Assembly (NCBI GenBank): GCA_023453025.1
Contig: JAEXUD010000059.1
Location: 3,243-67,242, forward strand
Reading direction: 5' to 3'
Source: Bacillota bacterium
Lineage (GTDB): Bacteria > Bacillota > Clostridia > Tissierellales > Sedimentibacteraceae
DNA: 64,000 nucleotides
Positions 35,563 to 44,331 of this stretch are shown here, piece by piece (the stretch's first letter is position 1; each line of letters begins with the position of its first letter). The position numbers and the translations under genes are program-made. The notes beneath the pieces are model-generated. The model ran no database searches, was not told where the DNA came from, and saw only the letters and a program-made list of their open reading frames with translations.

Positions 35563-35824
35563 TTTTTGAAATCTCCGCCTTTATTGCTTCATACACCTCT
35601 TCAGGTATTTCAGCTTCAAGTGCTTTTGACAGCCTTTTTGACTTTATTGCTTTTTCAAAACACTCAGCTTTTTTACAAATATATGTACCTCTGCCGTTTA
35701 GTTTTCCGGTAGAATCAAAGTGTATTTCATTCTCTTTGTTTTTAACTATTCTGCACAAATCTTTTTTTGGAAAACCTTCCATGCATCCGATACATTTTCT
35801 CATAGGAATTTTACGGGTTTTCAT
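35555..35824 (-). CDS. ylxR: YlxR (DUF448) family protein
   Basis: The 89-residue protein has the family motifs RKCIGCMEGFPKKDLCRIV and GRGTYICKKAECFEKA; the latter is the GRGAY(I/L)C loop. The YlxR family is nucleic-acid binding and has been linked to regulation of gene expression and RNase P, but its core role remains open. The ATG overlaps the nusA stop (ATGA) with GGAGG inside nusA, so the two are translationally coupled. Confidence 0.94.
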   Translation of the reverse strand: MKTRKIPMRKCIGCMEGFPKKDLCRIVKNKENEIHFDSTGKLNGRGTYICKKAECFEKAIKSKRLSKALEAEIPEEVYEAIKAEISKNE

Positions 35825-36882
35825 AGTACCTCCTTAGAGCTTCTTTCCTTTTCCTGAGTTTCACTTATTATATCTATTTTCCAGCCTGTAAGCTTTGCGG
35901 CAAGTCTTACGTTTTGCCCTTCCTTGCCTATGGCAAGTGAAAGCTGATTGTCAGGCACAACCGCAACTGCACTTTTTTCTTTTTCATTCGCGGTAACCTT
36001 AACTATTTTTGCGGGTCCAAGGCTGTTTGCTATGAATTTTTCCGGGTCCTTATCATAAATTATAATATCAATTTTTTCCTGACATATTTCATCTATTATA
36101 TTTTTAACACGAGTTCCCTTGTTTCCCACACATGAACCAATCGGCTCAACATTTGGGTCATTTGAAGAAACAGCAATCTTGGTTCTTGAGCCTGCTTCTC
36201 TTGATATAGAATATATTTCTATTGTACCGTCATGAATCTCAGGAACTTCCAACTCAAACAATCTTTTCACCAGGTTGGGGTGGCTTCTTGAAAGCATAAT
36301 ACTTGCACCCTTTCCTGAATTTTTTACTTCTACTATGACAGTCTTTACTCTGTCTCCTGGGTTGTATGTTTCTCCGGGTATTTGTTCATTAGCGGTGATT
36401 ATTCCTTCAATTTTTCCTAAATCAACATAGATATTTCCCTTGCTTTCTCTTTGAACCACACCTGTAAGTATATCTGATTCTCTTCCATAAAACTCGCTGA
36501 ATATTGATTCTCTTTCAGCTTCACGTATTTTTTGAAGTATTACCTGTCTGGCAGTTTGCGCCGCAATACGTCCGAAATCCTTTTTAGGCTTTATTTCAAT
36601 TTTTACTATATCGCCGACTTCATATCTAGCATCTATGGCTCTGGCGTCATCAAGGGTTATTTCCTGGTTTGGATTTTCTATTTGTTCAGCTACCACTTTA
36701 TCCTGAAACAATTTGTATTCGCCGTTTTCTTCATCAATATCTATACTGAAGTTTGTTGCCTTGCTGAAGTTTTTCTTATAACCCGTTTCCAGTGCAGCTC
36801 TGATTGCCTCCAACACAACGTCTTTGCGAATTCCTTTTTCTTTTTCGAGCTCGCTCAACGCACTTAATATTTCCTTGTTCAT
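35821..36882 (-). CDS. nusA: Transcription termination/antitermination protein NusA
   Basis: The roughly 353-residue protein binds RNA polymerase and nascent RNA and modulates pausing and termination. It has the N-terminal RNAP-binding domain, an S1 domain (GVVQRESKGNIYVDLGKIEG near residues 135-155), then two KH domains (IGSCVGNKGTRVKNIIDE and LAIGKEGQNVRLAAKLTGW). It lacks the C-terminal acidic repeats of E. coli NusA, as is normal in Firmicutes. The second of two adjacent ATGs (36882) has the better spacing to GGAGGG. It overlaps ylxR. Confidence 0.95.
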   Translation of the reverse strand: MNKEILSALSELEKEKGIRKDVVLEAIRAALETGYKKNFSKATNFSIDIDEENGEYKLFQDKVVAEQIENPNQEITLDDARAIDARYEVGDIVKIEIKPKKDFGRIAAQTARQVILQKIREAERESIFSEFYGRESDILTGVVQRESKGNIYVDLGKIEGIITANEQIPGETYNPGDRVKTVIVEVKNSGKGASIMLSRSHPNLVKRLFELEVPEIHDGTIEIYSISREAGSRTKIAVSSNDPNVEPIGSCVGNKGTRVKNIIDEICQEKIDIIIYDKDPEKFIANSLGPAKIVKVTANEKEKSAVAVVPDNQLSLAIGKEGQNVRLAAKLTGWKIDIISETQEKERSSKEVL

Positions 36883-36893
36883 CATACCCTCCG

Positions 36894-37358
36894 TTAAAAG
36901 TCCTCTAACATTTTATTTATTTTAGAAATATCTTTAATATTTATGTTTACAACTCCCTCGTTGCTGTCAATATCAACACTGCTTTCGCTTTTTTTCAACA
37001 AAATTCCGCTTATGGATTTTTTCCCGTCAATTGGTTTGAAAAATTTAGCTTCTACTTTCTTCCCTATATTTTTTTGATAATCAGCTTCAGTTTTAAAGGG
37101 TCTTTCAATTCCCGGAGAAGACACTTCTAAAAAGTACTGTTCTTTTATCAAGTCCGCTTCATCAAGTTTTTTGTTAAGTGCCCTGCTTACATCCGCTGTA
37201 TCATCAACCGTGATTCCCTCGGGTTTATCAACATAGACTCTTAGATATTTAAACGGGCCTTCTTTTACATATTCAATATCAATCATTTCAATATCAGTAT
37301 CTTTAATAATATTTTCAACCATCTTCTGAACAGATTCTTCTATAGATTTTTTATTCAT
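36894..37358 (-). CDS. rimP: Ribosome maturation factor RimP
   Basis: The 154-residue protein helps assemble the 30S subunit. The N-terminal domain contains VKEGPFKYLRVYVDKPEGI and DDTADVSRALNKKLDEAD, then YFLEVSSPGIERPFKTEADY, the family signature. The C-terminal Sm-like domain follows. AAGGAG precedes the ATG. It is the first gene of the nusA-infB operon, with its own promoter at 37444-37472 and a strong hairpin in the leader. Confidence 0.94.
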   Translation of the reverse strand: MNKKSIEESVQKMVENIIKDTDIEMIDIEYVKEGPFKYLRVYVDKPEGITVDDTADVSRALNKKLDEADLIKEQYFLEVSSPGIERPFKTEADYQKNIGKKVEAKFFKPIDGKKSISGILLKKSESSVDIDSNEGVVNINIKDISKINKMLEDF

Positions 37359-37391
37359 ATGTACTCCTTTACCTTACTTTTAACATACAAT

Positions 37392-37421
37392 CAGAAAGAG
37401 TGGGCTACCCCACTCTTTCTG
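37392..37421 (-). promoter_or_regulatory. Leader hairpin upstream of rimP
   Basis: CAGAAAGAGTGGG (37392-37404) and CCCACTCTTTCTG (37409-37421) form a perfect 13-base stem with a four-base loop. It lies between the predicted transcription start and the rimP ribosome binding site. No T-run follows on the minus strand, so it looks more like a leader structure than a terminator. Confidence 0.65.
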
Positions 37422-37443
37422 TCAAAATTTCTATCTTTGTTAT

Positions 37444-37472
37444 ATTATAACACATTTTTTATTATTAATCAA
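37444..37472 (-). promoter_or_regulatory. Promoter of the rimP-nusA-infB operon
   Basis: On the minus strand TTGATT (37472-37467) and TATAAT (37449-37444) are 17 bases apart, with a TGT extension before the -10 box. Transcription would start near 37437, about 80 bases before the rimP ATG. Confidence 0.75.
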
Positions 37473-37539
37473 ATAAAAATTTTAATTTTTTAAACATTAT
37501 CTGATAGTCTTATAGTGCCTGATAGTTATTTTAAATATT

Positions 37540-38877
37540 TCATTTTATCCTGTATGAAATTCGTGCTGCAAGCCGTCCCACAACACGCATAGGGATAATC
37601 CGTGTCAATAATGATATAAAATGCCCAAATTTGCGGTAAAATATGTTGAACAAAATATATGATTTCTTCTGTGCCTCATGCATGGGCATACGACGAAATA
37701 TACTGTGAAAGGAATAAAATTCCCTGTACATCCAAAGGTATCCCTCATATAACTCCTCTGCTGTCATTCTCTTAGGCTTAAACACCACATGAGATGTATT
37801 GTATTTTGAGAGCTCATAGTCGCTTATACGCCCTTCTTCCTTCATTCGTCGATACAGCTCTGTACCTGGATACGGAGTGAGAATATGAGAAGTCAGCGTC
37901 TCAACTTTATTTTTTACCAACCAATTTAGAGTTCGAAGGAAAACATCCGGCTCATCACCATCCAGTCCAAATACCATGCTTGCATTTATCATGATACCCC
38001 GTTTATGAATTTCTGTAATAAGTCTTTCATATTTTTCAAAGCGGTTATCCTTGTTTACGCCTTGCAATGATAAGTTATTGATGGATTCAAATCCTATAAA
38101 AAGACTTTGACAGCCTGTTTCCGCCATCAAATCCAGTAAATCAGGATAGTCGGCAATCCTTGTGGTTACTGCAGCACTCCACTTCAAATTCATTCCCAGC
38201 ATCCTGCCAAGCAATTCATGGGTGTATGACGGCACTCCGATAAAATTATCGTCAATAAAAAGCACATGCCGGGTCTCAAGTGATTCAATATCCTTTAGTA
38301 CATCTTTTATGGGGCGCTGAACATAAACCCTGTTTTTACAGCTGTTGTAACAGAAGTCACATCTGTTTGGGCAGCCGCGGCTTGTGGTGATGACGTTTGT
38401 ATATAGATATCTGCTTTTATCAATCCTGCTGTATGCCGGAGAAACAATCTCATCTCCCCTGAAACCCTCCATATCATGGTATACCCGCTGAAGCATACCG
38501 CTCACAGCATCCTCTATTATGCGTGTCCACACGCGCTCGGCAGCTCCGATGCAGACAGCATCAAAATACCTCATACACTCATCAGGACTGCTGGTTACGT
38601 GTATGCCTCCCGCCACAACAGGAACTCCCATGCGGCGAAACCTTTCCGCAATTTGCACAGCCCGTGTCATTACATCCAAGGTTATTGTAATTCCTACCAT
38701 GCCGGCACCACAGTTGTAATCTATTTTCTCAATATTTTCATTAAACAGTATCACTTCATGTTCATCAGGCGTAAGGCTTATCAAAGTAAGCAACGCCAGT
38801 GACGGAGCCATATGGGTCTTTAGGTCGGTATCCATCGGCCGTTTATTCATTTTAGGCTGTAAAAGAATGATTTTCAT
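37540..38877 (-). CDS. Cobalamin-binding-type radical SAM protein
   Basis: The 445-residue protein has an N-terminal B12-binding-like Rossmann region (MKIILLQPKMNKRPMDTDL to about residue 130, with VVAGGIHVTSSPDE) and a radical SAM core with CPNRCDFC near residue 175 (CxxxCxxC). A C-terminal helical tail contains repeated aromatic and basic residues. Family members transfer methyl groups or rearrange carbon skeletons, often on lipids, and the substrate here is unknown. The ATG at 38877 is chosen for its GGAG and homology; upstream codons overlap the next gene. It is the last gene of an XRE-membrane protein-radical SAM run and is visibly richer in G and C than its neighbours. Confidence 0.88.
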   Translation of the reverse strand: MKIILLQPKMNKRPMDTDLKTHMAPSLALLTLISLTPDEHEVILFNENIEKIDYNCGAGMVGITITLDVMTRAVQIAERFRRMGVPVVAGGIHVTSSPDECMRYFDAVCIGAAERVWTRIIEDAVSGMLQRVYHDMEGFRGDEIVSPAYSRIDKSRYLYTNVITTSRGCPNRCDFCYNSCKNRVYVQRPIKDVLKDIESLETRHVLFIDDNFIGVPSYTHELLGRMLGMNLKWSAAVTTRIADYPDLLDLMAETGCQSLFIGFESINNLSLQGVNKDNRFEKYERLITEIHKRGIMINASMVFGLDGDEPDVFLRTLNWLVKNKVETLTSHILTPYPGTELYRRMKEEGRISDYELSKYNTSHVVFKPKRMTAEELYEGYLWMYREFYSFHSIFRRMPMHEAQKKSYILFNIFYRKFGHFISLLTRIIPMRVVGRLAARISYRIK

Positions 38878-38881
38878 ATAT

Positions 38882-39346
38882 CTAACTCCATCTGCATATA
38901 AAGACATACACCAAATCCGCAAGCACTACCGTTGCCCAATGTATAGCAATGAAAAGTGTAAATTTTTCAACAATACCGTTGGAATCGCTTAATACCATAA
39001 GGTAGAATCCGGCAATGGCAATCAGGGTAAGTACTGCAGCTGCTGCAAGGCACTGTATAAGGCTGACAACATGGTATTCATCATACGGACGACGACGAAA
39101 AAGAAGCATAAGGACAACCAGGACAGTTATGGCAATTAACGCATATGCGATGTAGACATGCTGCCCCGAAGCTAGAAAATTGGTCCACTTAGTCCAAAAC
39201 GGATGACCTCCTGTTGACTGATTGTAATATAACAGTCTTTCAAACTCAACATGTCCGGAAGTTACAATAAAGATAAGGCCGTAAAAAGCCGTAAACATGC
39301 TTATGCATACTGCATTGACTCCTGGATTCTTCAAAATATTCTTCAT
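38882..39346 (-). CDS. Four-helix membrane protein, function unknown
   Basis: The 154-residue product has four transmembrane segments, near residues 11-30, 65-83, 93-116 and 128-150. A polar loop between the first two contains GHVEFERLLYYNQSTGGHPFW. No motif is recognised. Its ATG overlaps the XRE gene stop (ATGA), so regulator and membrane protein are translated together, and the radical SAM gene follows within five bases. Small XRE regulators paired with membrane proteins are common in Firmicutes, and their shared function is often unknown. Confidence 0.75.
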   Translation of the reverse strand: MKNILKNPGVNAVCISMFTAFYGLIFIVTSGHVEFERLLYYNQSTGGHPFWTKWTNFLASGQHVYIAYALIAITVLVVLMLLFRRRPYDEYHVVSLIQCLAAAAVLTLIAIAGFYLMVLSDSNGIVEKFTLFIAIHWATVVLADLVYVFICRWS

Positions 39347-39549
39347 TTTCTATCCCCCTCCTCAAACAGAAACAACCCTTCAATAGATACTCCAAAAAAT
39401 TGTGACAAATCATACGCAAGCCAAATTGAAGGGTCAAACTTACCTGTTTCTATTGCATTGATCGCCTGGCGTGAAACTCCCACTTTCTCTCCCAGCTCTT
39501 TTTGTGTAAGCCCTAGCTCTTCCCGAAGACACTTTACTTTGTTTTTCAT
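39343..39549 (-). CDS. XRE-family transcriptional regulator
   Basis: The 68-residue protein is a single Cro/CI-type helix-turn-helix: LREELGLTQKELGEKVGVSR is followed by QAINAIETGKFDPS, and a C-terminal hydrophobic segment ends LFLFEEGDRK. It is of the short YozG-like type. The ATG at 39549 follows AGGAGG; the frame goes on to 39570 without a site. Two nearly identical operators flank its promoter, which points to autorepression. It leads the cassette with the membrane and radical SAM proteins. Confidence 0.9.
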   Translation of the reverse strand: MKNKVKCLREELGLTQKELGEKVGVSRQAINAIETGKFDPSIWLAYDLSQFFGVSIEGLFLFEEGDRK

Positions 39550-39568
39550 AGTACTTCCTCCTGACATC

Positions 39569-39632
39569 ATGTCAAGTAAACCTTACATATAGAATAGCAA
39601 AATTTTTATATTATGTCAAGTGTACCTTACAT
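39569..39632. promoter_or_regulatory. Duplicated operator of the XRE cassette
   Basis: Two 20-base copies, 39569-39588 and 39613-39632, match at 18 positions and lie 44 bases apart, about four helical turns. On the minus strand the pattern is ATGTAAGGTNNACTTGACAT, an imperfect dyad (TGTAAG/CTTGACA). The distal copy overlaps the -35 box and the proximal copy lies past the -10 box, as expected for a repressor pair. Confidence 0.8.
39591..39619 (-). promoter_or_regulatory. Promoter of the XRE cassette
   Basis: On the minus strand TTGACA (39619-39614) and TATTCT (39596-39591) are 17 bases apart. The -35 box is part of the distal operator repeat. Confidence 0.7.
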
Positions 39633-39676
39633 TATTTCTTAAACACAAAAATGCAACCCATTGAAATTTTAATTTT

Positions 39677-42600
39677 TTAAACATTAAAAATTGAAATTTG
39701 ATTGGTTCTGTCTAAATTTTTCAGGCTTCCGTGTTTTTCCAGGACATCAATCACTGTCCTGCTGACTCTTGCTCTGTTGATAATATCCTCTATAGATATG
39801 AACTCCCCTTGTTCTCGTTCCTTCTTGATGCTTGAAGCGGCATTTGCACCCACACCTTGCAGTGCCATAAGCGGTGGAATTATCCCTTCTTCAGATAATA
39901 TAAACCTTCTGTCATCTGATTTATATAAATCAACCCTGGTAAATTTAAAACCGCGCTTGTACATTTCATACGCTGCTTCAAGAACAGTCGAGAGATTTTT
40001 CTCCTTAGCGGTTTTATCATTCCCTTTTTCTTCAAGCATTTTAATGTGATTCAAAATGCTGTTTTCGCCTTTTGTTACAATTTCGGCATCAAAGTCTTCA
40101 ACCTTCGAAGTAAAATATGCAGCATAGAAGGCTTCGGGAAAATGAACCTTAAAATATGCAATTTTTACTGACATGGTAACATATGCGGCAGCATGTGCCT
40201 TTGGAAACATATATTTAATTTTATTGCAGGAATCAATGTACCACTGAGGAACACCATGCTCTTTCATACAGGCTTCGTCCTCTTTTCTTAATCCCTTGCC
40301 TTTTCTAACCCGCTCCATAATATCAAAGGATGTTTTCTTTGGTACTCCCATTTTAATAAGGTAGGTCATAATATCATCCCGTGTTGAAATAACACTGCTT
40401 ATATCTGCGTATCCCTTGCTTATAACCTCCTGAGCATTTCCAAGCCATACATCTGTACCGTGAGACAGACCGCTTATGCGAATCAAATCAGCAAACGATT
40501 TTGGTTTTGTATCCATAATCATCTGACGCACAAACGGAGTTCCAAACTCCGGAATTGCAAGAGTGCCGGTTGTACAGTCTATCTCATTCAATGAAATGCC
40601 GAGAACCTCAGGGCTGGTAAATATCTTCATTGTAGCTTCATCGTCAGTCGGCACATCCTCACTGTTGATGCCGGTTAAATCCTCCAGCATCCTTATAATG
40701 CTGGGTGTATCATGTCCGAGCAAATCAAGCTTTAAAATACGTCCGGATATTGAGTGGTAATCAAAGTGAGTGGTTATTGTTCCCGACTTCTCATTATTGG
40801 CAGGGTACTGAACAGGAGAAAAATCATGTATATCCTTATCCTCCGGCACAATCATTATACCGCCCGGGTGTTGACCGGATGTTCTTTTAACTCCAAGGCA
40901 GCCTTGAATAAGACGGTCTATTTCTGCTTTTCTTTTAGAAATTCCTCTTTCTTCAAAATAATTTTTTACAAAGCCGTATGCGGTTTTATCTGCAATTGTT
41001 CCGATTGTACCTGCTCTGAACACATGACCCTTACCAAAAAGCTCCTCCGTGTATTTCATACATATTGCCTGCTCCTCGCCGGCAAAATTCAAATCAATGT
41101 CGGGCTCTTTGTCTCCTTCAAAGCCAAGAAAAACCTCAAAGGGTATGTCGTGACCGTCCTTGTTTAAATGAGTACCGCATTTCGGACAATTTTTATCAGG
41201 CAAATCATATCCGGAGTCACAGCATCCGTCTTCTATGAATTCAGAATATTTGCAGTTTGGACACACATAATGAGGCAAAAGCGGATTAACCTCTGTTATG
41301 CCTGCCATCGCAGCGGCAAAAGACGACCCTACTGAACCTCTGGACCCTACCATGTAACCGTCTTCGTTTGATTTTTTGACAAGCTTCTGAGCAATTATAT
41401 ACATCACTGAATATCCGTTGCCGATAATTGAATTTAATTCCATGTCAAGTCTTTTTTCAACAATTTCCGGCAAATGATCGCCGTATATTTCATTTGCCCT
41501 TGAATAGCAAATATTTCGCAGCTCATCATCTGACCCTTCTATTATCGGAGGAAAGGTTCCATTTGGTATAGGTAGAATCGACTCGATTGAATCAGCAATT
41601 AAATTTGTATTTGTAACAACCACCTCATAGGCTTTGTCTTTTCCCAGATATGAAAAATCCTCCAGCATTTCGTCTGTTGTTTTAAAATACAAAGGTGCTT
41701 GCTCCTCCGCATCCTCATAACCCTGACCGGACATAAGAATTCTTCTGTATATTTCATCTTCCTTTTCCAGAAAGTGAACATCTCCTGTGGCAACCACTGT
41801 TTTTCCCAGTTTGTCTCCAAGCTTAATAATTTTTCTGTTAATGTCCTTTAAATCTTCCACATCTCTCACTCTTCCGTTGTTAACAAGAAACATGTTATTA
41901 TCAATGGGCTGGATTTCCAGGAAATCATAATAAGCTGCAATTCCCTCCAGCTTCTCATCTGAGGTGCCGTTTAAAACAGCTCTGTACAGCTCTCCTGCTT
42001 CACATGCGGAGCCTATGACAAGACCTTCCCTGAATTTAGATATGCTCGATTTGAGCAGTCTGGGTTTTTTGTAAAAATTCTTTATGTGAGATTCTGAAAC
42101 AAGCTTGTATAAGTTTTTAAGACCAGTATAATTTTTAACCAAAATGTTAATATGGTATGAAGATTGTTTTATGAAATCAATGTCTTTCTTTAATGCATCA
42201 TTTAAGCTTCCGACATCAGGTATTCCCCTGTCACTCAGCATATTTAAAAAGCTGATGAACATCTGCCCCGTTGCATTGGCATCATCAACTGCCCTGTGAT
42301 GATTTTCAAGTTTAATTCCAAGCTTTTTAGTAAGAGTATTAAGCTTGTGATTTTTAACATCCTTCATCAATGCCCTTGACAATTCTAAAGTATCAAGCAC
42401 TGACGGATTATAATTTTCTTTTAAATGCGCTGTTGCTTTTTCCTTTATAAAACTTGTGTCAAAGCTTGCATTGTGCGCAACCAATACTGCATCTCCTGCA
42501 AATTTTATGAATTCAGGCAGAATATTTTCAATATCTGGCTGACCCTGGAGCATGTCATCAGTAATAGATGTAAGTTCAATAATTTTATTCGGCAGCTTTC

Positions 42601-43900
42601 TTTTTACACTTACAAAGCTTGAAAAGCTGTCTATGACCTGTCTCTTTGCTATTTTAACAGCTCCTATTTCGATTATGTCGTCAAATTTTGGATTTAAGCC
42701 CGTTGTTTCAATATCAAAAACAACATATTCGCTGTCAAGATTAGCCCCTTCACATTTATATGCTATATTTACTTCATCATTTACAAGGTAACCTTCCATA
42801 CCGTATATAACCTTGAAGGTTTCGTCGGCACAATCCATTGCTTCAGGGTAGCCCTGAACAACTCCGTGGTCTGTAATTGCAATTGCCTTATGCCCCCATT
42901 GCTTTGCTTTTTTTGCATATTCTTTAAAACTATTTATTCCGTCCATTGAACTCATACCTGTATGTAGGTGAAGCTCAACTCTTTTTTCCCCTGATGTATC
43001 CATTCTGGATATTTCTTCTTCTATAAGCTGCATACCCTGTATTTTTATGATAAGCTGCTTTTCAAAATCATCATATTGGACATTGCCCACAATTTGTATA
43101 TAATTTTCCTTTTCAAAGCCTCCATCATTAAAATCCTTCTGACAGAAGTATTTGCAGCTTATGGAATCGGTCAGGTCGGTAACAGCAACAGACAGCAATG
43201 TAGAACCTGTTCTGAGTTCTTTTTTATCAAAGCTTATTATTTTTCCCTTTATGTTTACGGTTCCTGAGTCAGCGTCAATATCATAGATTTTTGTGAGAGG
43301 CATATCAAAATTAACGTTTGCCCTTGTTTTGCTTAGTATATTTATATTCCTATGATTATCTGAATTCGTATTTTGGGTGGAAGCAGAGGCTTTTTCTGCC
43401 GTATAATCTGTATCAACCTGTTCTTCATGGTAAATAATCCTGACATTGTATGAGCATTTGTAACCATCAATGATATTATCCAGCCGTCTTTTCATATCTG
43501 TGCTCTTTAATTTATCAATTAAAACTTTATTGCTGATCTTTACTAAAAAAGTGTTATTTTTAAATTCAATTTTTATGGTGTCAACTGTTCGTGCAAGCAT
43601 ACCGGAGTTTTTTTTGATAAAATACAGAAAGTTATTTATGATTTTTTCTGTTATAAAATCCTGTCTGCTTAAATATGTATCGCTTAAATTGTAGTCTATA
43701 TTTAATACAACCTCTATAGAATTATTATAGTACTCTTTTATTTTATTCATGGCATAATCTATATCGCCAAAATCAATTATGTGGTCGCTTAGGGCATGAA
43801 TTATGACGGTATTGTGTGTTTTTAATACTTCAATTTTCTCGAGGCTTATATTTCCAATACTCTCGCATTCATCCAAATTCAATATATTATTAAAAAACAT
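39677..43900 (-). CDS. polC: DNA polymerase III alpha subunit, PolC type
   Basis: The 1407-residue replicative polymerase of Gram-positive bacteria has the PolC order. An N-terminal region and an OB fold come first, then a PHP domain (RVELHLHTGMSSMDGI near residue 310) interrupted by a DEDD 3'-5' exonuclease (YVVFDIETTGLNPKFDDIIE near 394). The polymerase palm and fingers follow, with a zinc-type CPNC...CPKCG cluster, EPDIDLNF near residue 950, and the C-terminal HhH region. The proofreading exonuclease therefore sits inside the same chain. GGAGG precedes the ATG and a promoter lies at 43930-43958. No neighbour overlaps it. Confidence 0.97.
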   Translation of the reverse strand: MFFNNILNLDECESIGNISLEKIEVLKTHNTVIIHALSDHIIDFGDIDYAMNKIKEYYNNSIEVVLNIDYNLSDTYLSRQDFITEKIINNFLYFIKKNSGMLARTVDTIKIEFKNNTFLVKISNKVLIDKLKSTDMKRRLDNIIDGYKCSYNVRIIYHEEQVDTDYTAEKASASTQNTNSDNHRNINILSKTRANVNFDMPLTKIYDIDADSGTVNIKGKIISFDKKELRTGSTLLSVAVTDLTDSISCKYFCQKDFNDGGFEKENYIQIVGNVQYDDFEKQLIIKIQGMQLIEEEISRMDTSGEKRVELHLHTGMSSMDGINSFKEYAKKAKQWGHKAIAITDHGVVQGYPEAMDCADETFKVIYGMEGYLVNDEVNIAYKCEGANLDSEYVVFDIETTGLNPKFDDIIEIGAVKIAKRQVIDSFSSFVSVKRKLPNKIIELTSITDDMLQGQPDIENILPEFIKFAGDAVLVAHNASFDTSFIKEKATAHLKENYNPSVLDTLELSRALMKDVKNHKLNTLTKKLGIKLENHHRAVDDANATGQMFISFLNMLSDRGIPDVGSLNDALKKDIDFIKQSSYHINILVKNYTGLKNLYKLVSESHIKNFYKKPRLLKSSISKFREGLVIGSACEAGELYRAVLNGTSDEKLEGIAAYYDFLEIQPIDNNMFLVNNGRVRDVEDLKDINRKIIKLGDKLGKTVVATGDVHFLEKEDEIYRRILMSGQGYEDAEEQAPLYFKTTDEMLEDFSYLGKDKAYEVVVTNTNLIADSIESILPIPNGTFPPIIEGSDDELRNICYSRANEIYGDHLPEIVEKRLDMELNSIIGNGYSVMYIIAQKLVKKSNEDGYMVGSRGSVGSSFAAAMAGITEVNPLLPHYVCPNCKYSEFIEDGCCDSGYDLPDKNCPKCGTHLNKDGHDIPFEVFLGFEGDKEPDIDLNFAGEEQAICMKYTEELFGKGHVFRAGTIGTIADKTAYGFVKNYFEERGISKRKAEIDRLIQGCLGVKRTSGQHPGGIMIVPEDKDIHDFSPVQYPANNEKSGTITTHFDYHSISGRILKLDLLGHDTPSIIRMLEDLTGINSEDVPTDDEATMKIFTSPEVLGISLNEIDCTTGTLAIPEFGTPFVRQMIMDTKPKSFADLIRISGLSHGTDVWLGNAQEVISKGYADISSVISTRDDIMTYLIKMGVPKKTSFDIMERVRKGKGLRKEDEACMKEHGVPQWYIDSCNKIKYMFPKAHAAAYVTMSVKIAYFKVHFPEAFYAAYFTSKVEDFDAEIVTKGENSILNHIKMLEEKGNDKTAKEKNLSTVLEAAYEMYKRGFKFTRVDLYKSDDRRFILSEEGIIPPLMALQGVGANAASSIKKEREQGEFISIEDIINRARVSRTVIDVLEKHGSLKNLDRTNQISIFNV

Positions 43901-43929
43901 AAGATCCTCCTTCTATTCCCTTTTATTTG

Positions 43930-43958
43930 ATTATACCATCGTCAAATTTTAAATTCAA
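43930..43958 (-). promoter_or_regulatory. Promoter of polC
   Basis: On the minus strand TTGAAT (43958-43953) and TATAAT (43935-43930) are 17 bases apart with a TGG extension. Transcription would begin about 25 bases before the polC ATG. Confidence 0.65.
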
Positions 43959-44331
43959 CAGATATGACAATTTCAATATAGCATATTGATATCTTTATTG
44001 ACGTTTCGTTTGCTTACGATTAGTAAAAATTTCAAAAAAATTTCTGTAATCGCTTTACTGATTGCGAAATTTATGTTAAAATATTAAATAAGTGTAATTT
44101 ATTTAAATACTAATTTTTTTCTTGCAATTAATCATAATAATCATATCCCAATTCAAACCTAAAACATATGCCTGTTAATAATTTGTCACAATTAATTATT
44201 ACAAAAGATATTTATGATTTAACTAATCATGCAGAGTTATATTAACATACTCTTTATTAACTCAACTTTTTTTTGGATACTATAATTTGAATTGAGAATG
44301 ATAGAAAATTTAAAAAGATTGGAGTGAATTT
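43959..44331. other. AT-rich divergent gap between polC and the KamA-like gene
   Basis: No convincing gene lies here. A TATAAT at 44281-44286 is about 46 bases before the KamA-like start and may be its -10 box, but the -35 region is poor. The rest is AT-rich sequence in which I see no structure. Confidence 0.4.

Noticed and set aside
40754..41167. 137-codon plus-strand frame within polC
   Set aside because: It is antisense to the polymerase core and shows no domain, no ribosome binding site and no codon pattern of its own.
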